Source of the DNA: Methanosarcinaceae archaeon
Lineage (GTDB): Archaea; Halobacteriota; Methanosarcinia; Methanosarcinales; Methanosarcinaceae
DNA length: 64,000 bases
NCBI GenBank assembly: GCA_020055655.1
Contig: JAIPUR010000007.1
Coordinates: 1 to 64,000, forward strand
Direction: 5' to 3'
Of this stretch, positions 1 to 7,416 are shown one piece after another; positions within the stretch are counted from its first letter, which is position 1; every line of letters starts with the position of its first letter. A program made the translations under genes and the position numbers. The notes below the pieces were generated by a model. That model did no database searches. It was given only the letters and a program-made list of their open reading frames with translations, and had not been told where the DNA came from.

Positions 1-123
1 CTCAAAGACCCTGATGGGGCGATAAACGTCACCTATCTTGCCATTATTGGACTTGTGATCACGGGAATAGTGCTGATCATTAAAAATAGGAAAAGAAATA
101 GTTCAAACGGACCTGATAATTAA
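1..123 (+). CDS. C-terminal end of a membrane protein (partial)
   Basis: The window opens inside a reading frame that runs to a TAA at 121-123. The last 40 residues contain one hydrophobic helix (about residues 12-27 of the visible part: TYLAIIGLVITGIVLII) followed by a basic tail (KNRKRN). This is the usual layout of a C-terminal membrane anchor with the bulk of the protein outside the cell. The next gene starts 14 bases later and also ends in such an anchor, so the two are probably co-transcribed envelope proteins. The family cannot be named from this fragment. Confidence 0.7.
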   Translation, partial: LKDPDGAINVTYLAIIGLVITGIVLIIKNRKRNSSNGPDN

Positions 124-137
124 CCCGAGGGATGCAT

Positions 138-1235
138 ATGAAATTTTTCAATACTAAGAATGCCGTATTGGTATCAATATTTATATTAATATTTAGTGCA
201 CTTCCTGTGCATGCTGAGATGTCAACTAGTAACCTGGATCTTCCGGAGTTTTTCAATTTTGACGATAATTACTATACTGTCTATGGTGGACCGGATATCT
301 CTGCCAGCCTTGTAGGGGACAATGAGTTCTCACGAGGGGATGAGGTCACTCTCGGCCTGAACCTGATGAACAAGGGTGTTATTACTGGTTTTAAGGATGA
401 GGAAGGGGATCAATCCCTGTCAAGTCTGGAGCAGAAGATCCAGCAAACTGAAATGGGCTATGAGGCACAAAGGACTACAGCAATAGGTATTGTTGCAGTT
501 TTGAGCTCCGATGATCCAAATATCAAAGTAAAATCCGGTCAACAGGAAGCAGGTACTCTGTTCTCAGGTGGACAGACCGAAGAGCCTGTTAAATTTAATA
601 TAGAGATCTCAAAGAATGCTCCTGCAGGTGTCTATCCTCTCAATCTGGATTTCTTTTATGGCTATCAGGAAAATGTTCAGTTAAACGGTGATGGTGAAAC
701 AAATCTTGGAATCACCAATCTGGAAGTAGGTGTTTGGTATGCAGCTGCACACCAAAGTCAGAAGGTGCTAGTTGCTGTGCAGGATGAAGCAGATTTTGAA
801 GTTGCAAGTATTTCCGGTGATCTTGAAGCTGGAGATGAGGCTTTGCTACGTGTTGTTTACAAGAACACAGGTGAAGAAGCTGTAAAAGATGCAACTGTCA
901 GAATCAGTGCTGACGATCCATTCAGTACTACAGATGATCAATCTTTCCTTGGTTCAATGGCACCAGGCGAAAGCTCTGAAGCAGTCTTCAAATTGAAAGT
1001 CGATGAAGCTGCTGTAGTTAAATCATATGCTATTAACAGTGAGATCAAGTATGAAGATAAAGACGGTCACAGCCAGATATCTGACACTGTCAAAATACAG
1101 GTGAAAACACTTCCTGCAGGCTCGTCATCTGCGGGTATGGGTACCTATATAGGAATACTTGTATTGATTGTGGTTCTGGTTGCTGGCTTCTTTGTTGTAA
1201 GAAATTATATGGCTGCTAAGAAAGAGGATAATTGA
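138..1235 (+). CDS. S-layer-like surface protein (COG1361-type), membrane anchored
   Basis: A predicted secreted protein of 365 residues: N-terminal signal peptide (hydrophobic stretch after FFNTKNA, cleavage expected near VHA-E), a mostly beta extracellular body, and a C-terminal membrane helix (GTYIGILVLIVVLVAGFFVV) with a short charged tail. The region EVASISGDLEAGDEALLRVVYKN reads like the CARDB/COG1361 beta-sandwich found in archaeal S-layer-like proteins. An ATG at 132 lies inside the GAGGG Shine-Dalgarno, so the ATG at 138 is preferred. It closely follows the preceding membrane-anchored protein and may work with it at the cell surface. Specific function unknown. Confidence 0.65.
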   Translation: MKFFNTKNAVLVSIFILIFSALPVHAEMSTSNLDLPEFFNFDDNYYTVYGGPDISASLVGDNEFSRGDEVTLGLNLMNKGVITGFKDEEGDQSLSSLEQKIQQTEMGYEAQRTTAIGIVAVLSSDDPNIKVKSGQQEAGTLFSGGQTEEPVKFNIEISKNAPAGVYPLNLDFFYGYQENVQLNGDGETNLGITNLEVGVWYAAAHQSQKVLVAVQDEADFEVASISGDLEAGDEALLRVVYKNTGEEAVKDATVRISADDPFSTTDDQSFLGSMAPGESSEAVFKLKVDEAAVVKSYAINSEIKYEDKDGHSQISDTVKIQVKTLPAGSSSAGMGTYIGILVLIVVLVAGFFVVRNYMAAKKEDN

Positions 1236-1297
1236 TCTTCTTTCTTTTTTCAAATAAACGATCTTAATTTGGGATATACTATTTGGGGTGATGATGT

Positions 1298-2101
1298 CTG
1301 ACTCTTTTAGAATCTCTTCAGAATATAGGCTTTACTTCATATGAGGCTCGGGTATTTGTGGCTCTTGTTCAAAACAAAAGTGCTACAGTTGCAACTTTGA
1401 ACTCAGATTCAGGTGTACCAAATTCTGCTATATATGGGGCATTGAAAAAACTTGAGAAAAGGGGACTCATTGAGCTTCAGAATTCAAAACCGATGAGGTA
1501 TAAATGTCTCTCTCCTGATGTTGCCATCTTTAAATTGAAACATGATTTTGAGGCGGAATGCGAGAATATTCAATGTCAACTTGATACTATATATGGTACA
1601 TCAATTGAAGAAGCTCATGATGAAGGTGTTTGGGTAATCAAAGGTGTCAATAATGTTACAAATAAAATTATTCAATTAATCGAGGAAGCCAGCAAGGAGA
1701 TATTGATCCTGACTTCTTTCACTCCATTCGATAGGCTTGCTGAAAAAGGCGATCTTCATAAAAAAGATTACCTTAAAATCGTGCAGCTTTTCAACAAAAA
1801 AACTGCTCAAGGGGTGGATGTAAAAATGATAAGCTCTTCTGAATCTGAAGCCATGAAAATGAGCAATATGGTTCCGCTTGCCTTGATCAGGGTCAATGAC
1901 CTGAAGGGTCAATTGGATGGTTTAAAGAGTTTTATTATGCTAGTTGATAATTCTAAAACACTATTGTCTACGGTTAGCGAAGGTGATGGTAACTTAGATC
2001 TAAACGCTATATGTGCAGATGGTGAAGATTTCTCAAATACTATGTCTCATCTCCTAACTGCTCGCTGGGAAATCTCTAAAGCCTATGAAATTAGCAAATG
2101 A
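1298..2101 (+). CDS. TrmB-family transcriptional regulator, probable CTG start
   Basis: The N-terminal winged helix has the family signature GFTSYEARVFVALV and SAIYGALKKLEKRGLIE, followed by a coiled linker (HDFEAECENIQCQL) and a C-terminal effector-type domain (about residues 110-250). The first conventional start is GTG at 1358, but this falls inside helix 1 of the winged helix. The frame is open upstream through TLLESLQNIGFTSYEAR, back to tandem TGA codons at 1289-1294. The only sensible initiator behind the GGGGTGAT Shine-Dalgarno is CTG at 1298. A one-base error at the overlapping ATGATG (1291-1296) is the alternative. The target is unknown; neighbours are surface proteins and a DUF169 gene. 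Confidence 0.75.
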   Translation: MTLLESLQNIGFTSYEARVFVALVQNKSATVATLNSDSGVPNSAIYGALKKLEKRGLIELQNSKPMRYKCLSPDVAIFKLKHDFEAECENIQCQLDTIYGTSIEEAHDEGVWVIKGVNNVTNKIIQLIEEASKEILILTSFTPFDRLAEKGDLHKKDYLKIVQLFNKKTAQGVDVKMISSSESEAMKMSNMVPLALIRVNDLKGQLDGLKSFIMLVDNSKTLLSTVSEGDGNLDLNAICADGEDFSNTMSHLLTARWEISKAYEISK

Positions 2102-2141
2102 TGCTTCCATATTATTGATTTTTTTGCAGTTATATGTAATA

Positions 2142-2177
2142 TTTATATAGCACATTGGTTGTGTATAATTCACACAA
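2142..2177 (+). promoter_or_regulatory. TATA box and inverted repeat upstream of DUF169 gene
   Basis: A TATA-like element (TTTATATA, 2142-2149) is followed by an inverted repeat TTGTGT(2159-2164)-7 nt-ACACAA(2172-2177). With a start site expected about 25 bases after the TATA box, the repeat would overlap the initiation region of the gene at 2224, a typical repressor position. This is pattern recognition only. Confidence 0.4.
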
Positions 2178-2223
2178 AGCATGATATAATTCTTTTTGTT
2201 CCTCATAAATTGGTGATTTAACA

Positions 2224-2910
2224 ATGAATACTGCAAAAGTAAATAAATTAGGACTTGAAATTAAAGAGCTACTCCAGCTTGAAACATTCCCGGTTGCAGT
2301 CTGTCTTGCAACAGATATGAATAAAATTCCAGAAGGTATGAAGCAGCTTGATCATGTGACTAGGCACTGTCAAATGGTCGATAATATAAGACGCTCTGGT
2401 GAGGAGTTCTATTCAACTATTGAACAACAGCAATGTAGAGGCGGTGCTGCTGTAATGGGGATGACTGAGATGGTTGAACAGTTAAAGTCCGGTGAGTTTT
2501 ATTATGGACTTAAGTCCTTCAGCAGCGTTGAATCTGCAAAAGCAACTATGGATGAGATCCCTGAAATAAAAGAAAAAAATGTTAAAGTTATAATGTATGC
2601 TCCTCTTGAGAAGGCATCATTCATTCCTGATGTTATTATTTTTATTGTAAAGCCCAAAAAGGCAATGGAATTGTCTCAGACACTTCTTTTCGAAAAAGGT
2701 GGACGTATCGATGCAAACTTTGCAGGAAAACAGAGTTTATGCGGAGATGGTGTAGCACTGCCTTACCTTAGTGGTGAAGCAAGCGTGACAGTTGGTTGTG
2801 GTGGAAGCCGTAACTATACTGAGATCAAGGAAGAAGAGATGATAATTAGTATTCCCGTTGGGAAACTTGAAGAGTTAGTTTGCTCTGCAAAGAAGATGTT
2901 CAGAAAATGA
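2224..2910 (+). CDS. DUF169 domain protein, copy 1
   Basis: A 228-residue protein matching the DUF169 family throughout: conserved VTRHCQMVDNIRRSG near residue 45, QQCRGGAAVMGM near 73, and a C-terminal GKQSLCGDGV and GCGGSRNY. These carry conserved cysteines (CQ, CRGG, SLCGD, GCGG) that could hold a metal or cofactor. A paralogue of nearly the same length lies at 14071. The family is common in methanogens and anaerobes and has no settled biochemical role. It is a single-gene unit with its own TATA box. The family call is firm; function is not known. Confidence 0.85.
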   Translation: MNTAKVNKLGLEIKELLQLETFPVAVCLATDMNKIPEGMKQLDHVTRHCQMVDNIRRSGEEFYSTIEQQQCRGGAAVMGMTEMVEQLKSGEFYYGLKSFSSVESAKATMDEIPEIKEKNVKVIMYAPLEKASFIPDVIIFIVKPKKAMELSQTLLFEKGGRIDANFAGKQSLCGDGVALPYLSGEASVTVGCGGSRNYTEIKEEEMIISIPVGKLEELVCSAKKMFRK

Positions 2911-3000
2911 ATATCTTCCTCTTTTCTGAAACCAAAAAGGTAAAACAAAAATAGAATAGTTGCTATAATATTTCTATTACAACATGTTTTTAAAATGTTT

Positions 3001-3396
3001 TTAAATTACTTCCTTTACTCTCTTGAATATTAGGTCTGCGATAAGCTTGTCACTTCCAAGAGGCTTTGCGTAAACGATCTTAACTTTCTTACCATTAAAT
3101 TCAATCTCGCCCTCGTTTGTCTTAGGGTCAAGATTAATAAATTCTGGAATGTCTTCAGTGAGGTGGACGCCTGATGCCATAAAAACGGGTGTTGCAGCTA
3201 TTTTTGTAACGCCTGTACCTTCAAAGGACATCAGTGCATCTTTAACTTTAGGTTCGCTGTGTTCTACAAAGCCTACTTTAATGATGTATTCAGGATGCTT
3301 TTCTGCTATCATGTTAGCCATCTCAGTGACTGCCTGATTGTTGTATGGTAATTTGCTGCCGTGTCCAATAGCTAGTATTCCGATTTTTTCACTCAT
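3001..3396 (-). CDS. cfbA: Sirohydrochlorin nickel/cobalt chelatase CfbA, copy 1
   Basis: A 131-residue short CbiX/CfbA chelatase. In methanogens this family inserts nickel into sirohydrochlorin at the first committed step to coenzyme F430, and can serve cobalt for corrinoids. The two metal-binding histidines are visible: H12 in GHGSKLP and H78 in [11 protein letters not shown]. The length fits the homodimeric archaeal form. A second, very similar copy lies 141 bases upstream at 3538. A TATA-like stretch (CATATATACTTTAT on the minus strand near 3430-3445) precedes this copy, so it may have its own promoter. Confidence 0.88.
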   Translation of the reverse strand: MSEKIGILAIGHGSKLPYNNQAVTEMANMIAEKHPEYIIKVGFVEHSEPKVKDALMSFEGTGVTKIAATPVFMASGVHLTEDIPEFINLDPKTNEGEIEFNGKKVKIVYAKPLGSDKLIADLIFKRVKEVI

Positions 3397-3537
3397 AATA
3401 TGCTCGCCCTTTTAACATATCATTAGTAATAAAGTATATATGCATTTCCAAAAAACATACATGTTAAAGTATAATATAAAATCTTGCAAAAACAAGTTTT
3501 GCTAATAAAAAAGAGTACTGTGTCAATGACACAGCTT

Positions 3538-3933
3538 TCAGATTACTTCCTGTGCTCTCTTGAAGATAAGTTCTGCAATGAGCTTGTCAGCACCAAGAGG
3601 TTTTGCATAAACGATCTTAACCTTCTCTCCATCAAAGTCGATCTCGCCTTCGTTTGTTTCAGGGTCGAGTTTAAGGATTGCTGGGATGTCTTTTGTAATG
3701 TGTATGCCTGATGCAAGGAATACTGGTGCTGCAGCAATGGTTGTTACACCTGTGCCTGCAAAGGATGCGAGTGCTTCTTCAACTGTAGGCTCGCTGTTCT
3801 CCATGAATCCTGCCTTAACAATGTATTCAGGGTGATTCTCTGAAATCATGTTTGCTATCTCTGTGACAACCTGGTTGTTGTATGGTAATCTGCTGCCGTG
3901 TCCAATTGCGAGTATTCCTATCTTTTCTGTCAT
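3538..3933 (-). CDS. cfbA: Sirohydrochlorin nickel/cobalt chelatase CfbA, copy 2
   Basis: A 131-residue paralogue of the gene at 3001, colinear without gaps by eye, keeping both catalytic histidines (GHGSRLP and [11 protein letters not shown]). Its start is RBS-led (AAGGTGACATT then ATG). It lies downstream of the fmd-fdhD operon on the same strand. The differences are spread along the protein, which suggests an old tandem duplication. One copy may favour Ni for F430 and the other Co for corrinoids, but the sequence does not say which. Confidence 0.88.
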   Translation of the reverse strand: MTEKIGILAIGHGSRLPYNNQVVTEIANMISENHPEYIVKAGFMENSEPTVEEALASFAGTGVTTIAAAPVFLASGIHITKDIPAILKLDPETNEGEIDFDGEKVKIVYAKPLGADKLIAELIFKRAQEVI

Positions 3934-4068
3934 AATGTCACCTTATTTTATGATGTGGTAGTATTATTATTTGTAGCAAAAGTGCTACGATGATTGCCTG
4001 TATTTACACTGAATGAATATAACCTTTTTGCTTTTTTCAGGCTAATAATATCTGTATCTGCTTAGCTC

Positions 4069-4896
4069 TTAGTCCAGTAAAACTCTTTGTTCGCCTGAAT
4101 AAATGTACATATTTGGTCTGCGCACAAATGCTAACAGTGTTATTCCTGATTTGCGTGCAAGTTCAACGGATTCTCTGACCGTTGCACCTTTACTTGCCAT
4201 AAGGGGAAACCCTGCATTGATCGCTTTTGAGACCATTGTAGATGCGAGTCTTCCTGTGGTTATCAATGCACAGTCTGTAAGGTCAATTCTATTCAATATA
4301 GCTTTTCCAACGGTTTTATCAACAGCACATGCTCTGCCAACATCTTCGCAGGCCGTAAGAATATTCCCTTCTCTGTCGCAAACAAAGGATGTATGTGCTC
4401 CACCTGTTCTACGCCATGTCTTGCCTTTGTCTTTGAGTTGCTCCACAACATCTATAATTGTATCTTTGTGGAACTGTGCATCAGAGTCAATGATCTTCAC
4501 CTTATCCTTGCGATACGATGTGGTTCCACATCTTTCGATATGTGTAAGTGAATCCAATTCCTGTGATCCAACATCTATCCTGCAATAGATCTTGTGATCT
4601 TCAATGACTATGCTCTCAATTATTGTGTCGGAATCTATGAATCCTTCACAAACTAGAAATCCTACTGCAAGCTCCTTAAGTTCTTTTGGACTTGCAAAAA
4701 AAGTAGTTATATGAACATTATTGACAAAAAGGTCAACCCTTTCTTCTACAATAACATCCACATTTATTTGCTTAATATGTACATCTGTGACTTCAAGGCA
4801 CTGCATCGGAACGTAAAGGGGAGAGGAAATGGATTCCTCATCCTTCCAGAAGACGTCAGTCTTCATGTTCTTGTTGGAGTACCAGTTGTCACTCAT
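4069..4896 (-). CDS. fdhD: FdhD-type sulfurtransferase for formylmethanofuran dehydrogenase
   Basis: A 275-residue FdhD-family protein. FdhD passes sulfur from a cysteine desulfurase to the molybdenum/tungsten pterin cofactor of formate dehydrogenase-like enzymes. Family landmarks: LAVGFLVCEGFI near residue 78, WRRTGGAHTSFVCD, ACEDVGRACAVDK, and GRLASTMVSKAINAGFPLMASKGATV. The ATG overlaps the fmdB stop (ATGA), so the two are translationally coupled; the client here is almost certainly FmdB. The usual CxxC sulfur-carrying loop is degenerate: it reads ERCGTTSYRK with only C123 present. It may work with one cysteine or be altered. Confidence 0.87.
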   Translation of the reverse strand: MSDNWYSNKNMKTDVFWKDEESISSPLYVPMQCLEVTDVHIKQINVDVIVEERVDLFVNNVHITTFFASPKELKELAVGFLVCEGFIDSDTIIESIVIEDHKIYCRIDVGSQELDSLTHIERCGTTSYRKDKVKIIDSDAQFHKDTIIDVVEQLKDKGKTWRRTGGAHTSFVCDREGNILTACEDVGRACAVDKTVGKAILNRIDLTDCALITTGRLASTMVSKAINAGFPLMASKGATVRESVELARKSGITLLAFVRRPNMYIYSGEQRVLLD

Positions 4897-6200
4897 GCTT
4901 CCTTTTTAGCCTTTACCTTTGCAAAGAGCTGCTTGAGTGTATCCTCATTACTCTTTGTTTCAGGGAATGGTGAGTCTGTGAATGGTTCAAAGTGTACAGG
5001 CACGTTGTCGAGTCTGTAGAATGTACCATCACATTCCATAGCATCAATTACACCAGGCAGAACTACGTCTGATGCGGTGGTTGATGGGCATGGTGCAATG
5101 TCAAGACAGATCATTGGTATGTCTGCGAGGTACTTTGCAGCATCTGCTGGAATGTGGTTCACAAGGTCTGCAGACATTACAAATGCTGCATCAACATCTT
5201 TCTCTCTGAGTACATCCACACAGGTTGTCTCTCCAGGGTTGTATCTTGGATATCCCTTGCCGAAGTCGATACCGAATGGGTATCCGTAAAGGTATGATGC
5301 AAGCTGGTTGAAACCTGCTACATTACAATGGCCTCTGAGAGCACCAAGGTTACACTTAGTGTAATTGTTCATTTCCTTGACCAGGTTCAGTGCGATCTCA
5401 ATGTTTCTGTGCTTTCCGTATGATGATGAAACACCAAGTCCTACGAAGATACCTACGTAGTTTGATTCCTTCATCATTTCAATGGTCTGCTTCATTACAG
5501 GTATTGGGATGCCTGTGATCTCTTCAACAGATGGGTGTGGTTCCTTTCCGTTTAAGATTGTGAACAATGCACTGAGCAGTTCGTAGTCAGTGTTTGGTTT
5601 AAGCTGTAAGTGAAGGTCGGATGCAACTGCTGTTGGTGTCTTTCTAGGATCAACTGTTACCATTGTCCTGTCAAATCTTCCTTTCTTAGCCCAGTATCCT
5701 CTTGGGAACACACCATACTTTGACATGTGTCTTGGCATAGATTCAAGTGCGTTAACTCCCCAGTAGATGATCATGTCTGCTCTGTTCTTTGCCTGACCGG
5801 CAGTTGAACCGACACAACCTGCTTCCTGGATGCCCATTACGGTTGGACCGTGGCAGATAGTTGCGTTTGAGTCAGCTACTCCGCCGAGATATTCAGCGAT
5901 GTGCAATCCGACTTCCTGTGCTTCACAAGATGTTTCACTACCAAGGAAGAAAAGTGGACGCTTTGAGTTTGCAAGAATGTCTGCTGACATCTCGAGTGCT
6001 TCATCCCAGCTAACGTCCTTTACCTTACCATTTTCTCTGATGGTTGGTTTAAGTAATCTGTGTGAGCTTACAACTTCCTGGAACTTTGCGTTACCCATCT
6101 TACATGCATTCTGCACATCGATGGTTCCGTCTTTGAGTTCTACCTGGACATCGTCACATGAGCCACCACAAACCGGGCAGATAATGTTCTTATATACCAT
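4893..6200 (-). CDS. fmdB: Formylmethanofuran dehydrogenase subunit B
   Basis: The Mo/W-bis-pterin catalytic subunit, which reversibly reduces CO2 to formate before transfer to methanofuran. In methylotrophic growth it runs in the oxidative direction. It has an N-terminal [4Fe-4S] set (C8, C11, C15, C33), then the molybdopterin oxidoreductase fold. C116 in ATICHGPTVMG is the expected metal ligand, so this is a cysteine and not a selenocysteine form. Length 435 matches the family. It is next to last in the F-A-C-D-B-fdhD operon and starts 1 base after fmdD ends. Sequence alone does not separate the Mo (Fmd) from the W (Fwd) isoenzyme. Confidence 0.93.
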   Translation of the reverse strand: MVYKNIICPVCGGSCDDVQVELKDGTIDVQNACKMGNAKFQEVVSSHRLLKPTIRENGKVKDVSWDEALEMSADILANSKRPLFFLGSETSCEAQEVGLHIAEYLGGVADSNATICHGPTVMGIQEAGCVGSTAGQAKNRADMIIYWGVNALESMPRHMSKYGVFPRGYWAKKGRFDRTMVTVDPRKTPTAVASDLHLQLKPNTDYELLSALFTILNGKEPHPSVEEITGIPIPVMKQTIEMMKESNYVGIFVGLGVSSSYGKHRNIEIALNLVKEMNNYTKCNLGALRGHCNVAGFNQLASYLYGYPFGIDFGKGYPRYNPGETTCVDVLREKDVDAAFVMSADLVNHIPADAAKYLADIPMICLDIAPCPSTTASDVVLPGVIDAMECDGTFYRLDNVPVHFEPFTDSPFPETKSNEDTLKQLFAKVKAKKEA

Positions 6201-6201
6201 T

Positions 6202-6591
6202 TTATTCCTCTCCCATGTATAATTTCAGGACAATTTCTTCAGCATCCATAACAACATCATCAGTTGGTTCTACGCTGACAGGACTTCCCTTGTAAAGTGG
6301 TGAACCGGTTGAGAATGTGCTTGGTTCAACAACCACATTTGCCCAGATGGATCTTGGGATGAATACGTGACCGGATTTTACTGATTCTGTTACCTTTGTA
6401 CTGACTGCTACAGAATGTACGCCATCTCTGCTTGTGACCTTTACTTTTTCCGGGCATCCCAGAGCAGCAAAGTCTTCTGCACAGACCCAGCATACTGCAC
6501 ATTCTGTTTTGTAATCCTCGCTATATTTGTTTCCGCCTTTTGCAAGCCTACCTTCGTCGATAGTACTTCCTGTATTGAGTAATGCTTCCAT
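6202..6591 (-). CDS. fmdD: Formylmethanofuran dehydrogenase subunit D
   Basis: The small molybdopterin-dinucleotide-binding subunit (129 residues from MEALLNTGSTIDEG) that completes the cofactor site of FmdB. The beta-barrel region includes CPEKVKVTSRDGVHSVAV and the hydrophobic SGHVFIPRSIWANVV. The start is set at 6591: it has a GAGGT Shine-Dalgarno, follows the fmdC stop by 10 bases and gives the usual family N-terminus. The in-frame ATG at 6624 would overlap fmdC and add an unrelated leader. Confidence 0.9.
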   Translation of the reverse strand: MEALLNTGSTIDEGRLAKGGNKYSEDYKTECAVCWVCAEDFAALGCPEKVKVTSRDGVHSVAVSTKVTESVKSGHVFIPRSIWANVVVEPSTFSTGSPLYKGSPVSVEPTDDVVMDAEEIVLKLYMGEE

Positions 6592-6601
6592 GATTAATAC
6601 C

Positions 6602-7411
6602 TCACAGACACTCGTTATTTTCATAGGAAACGTACAGTGTACCCTTTCCTTTCTGCGGGATCGCGTAATCGCCTGTAAATTTCATAAACTCTCCGGCACA
6701 TTCTATGTCATCAAATTTCAAGTCGCATTCTACAGCTTCCATTTCAAATCCTGGGCTGAATTTCTCAATGCGACCACCGACAACCATGACACCGCCGGTC
6801 ATTTCTGCTGCTGTGGTTCTGACAGCGTTTCCTTTTACAACGATAAGACCGCCATTCATACGGATTCCACAGAAATTATCGACATTACCGCCAATAATGA
6901 TCTCTCCTCCGCTGATACCGCCGCCAACCTGGTTCTTTGCGTTACCATCAATGACTATACGTCCGCCAGTCATGCCATGCCAGCTACCACGGTAAGCACA
7001 GCCTACGTGATCTAATGTATCTCCCTTTATGTGAAGGAGGCCACCTTTCATTTCCATACCGGGCCATGACTCTGCATTGCCTTCAACAATGATCTCTCCA
7101 CCTGCCATTGTGTTACCAACGTGCATCCCGGTTGAACCTTTGATGATGATCTTGCCTGCTGTCATTTCCTGTCCGATACGCTTTACTCTTGGAACATCTC
7201 CATCAATAGTGATGGTGGTGTCTTCTGCTGAGCTTCCACCGTTTCCTTCAACAGAGAAGAATTCGGAAAGTTTCGCCTGAGCAGGTGCTTGCCATATGAG
7301 TATTTCGCCGATCTCGACTGCAGTCTTTCCAGCGAAGTTATCAGGTGTGATAGCTTCAGCTTCTACAGTGAGGTCGAAATTACCTATTGGTTTAAGAATT
7401 ACTTCTGCCAT
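6602..7411 (-). CDS. fmdC: Formylmethanofuran dehydrogenase subunit C
   Basis: A 269-residue subunit built as a right-handed beta-helix, related to the C-terminal domain of glutamate synthase. The repeat shows directly: GGEIIVEGN, GGLLHIKGD, GGRIVIDGN, GGEIIIGGN, GGLIVVKGN, GGVMVVGGR, with about 19 residues per turn. It supports the A-B-D core. The start at 7411 (MAEVILKP) is preferred because GGAG lies 11 bases upstream; the ATG at 7420 sits too near this site. It overlaps no more than the last few bases of fmdA. Confidence 0.92.
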   Translation of the reverse strand: MAEVILKPIGNFDLTVEAEAITPDNFAGKTAVEIGEILIWQAPAQAKLSEFFSVEGNGGSSAEDTTITIDGDVPRVKRIGQEMTAGKIIIKGSTGMHVGNTMAGGEIIVEGNAESWPGMEMKGGLLHIKGDTLDHVGCAYRGSWHGMTGGRIVIDGNAKNQVGGGISGGEIIIGGNVDNFCGIRMNGGLIVVKGNAVRTTAAEMTGGVMVVGGRIEKFSPGFEMEAVECDLKFDDIECAGEFMKFTGDYAIPQKGKGTLYVSYENNECL

Positions 7412-7416
7412 TAAAA

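Noticed and set aside
6527-7015. Plus-strand reading frames opposite fmdC and fmdD
   Set aside because: They mirror the well-supported minus-strand operon and encode no recognisable domain.
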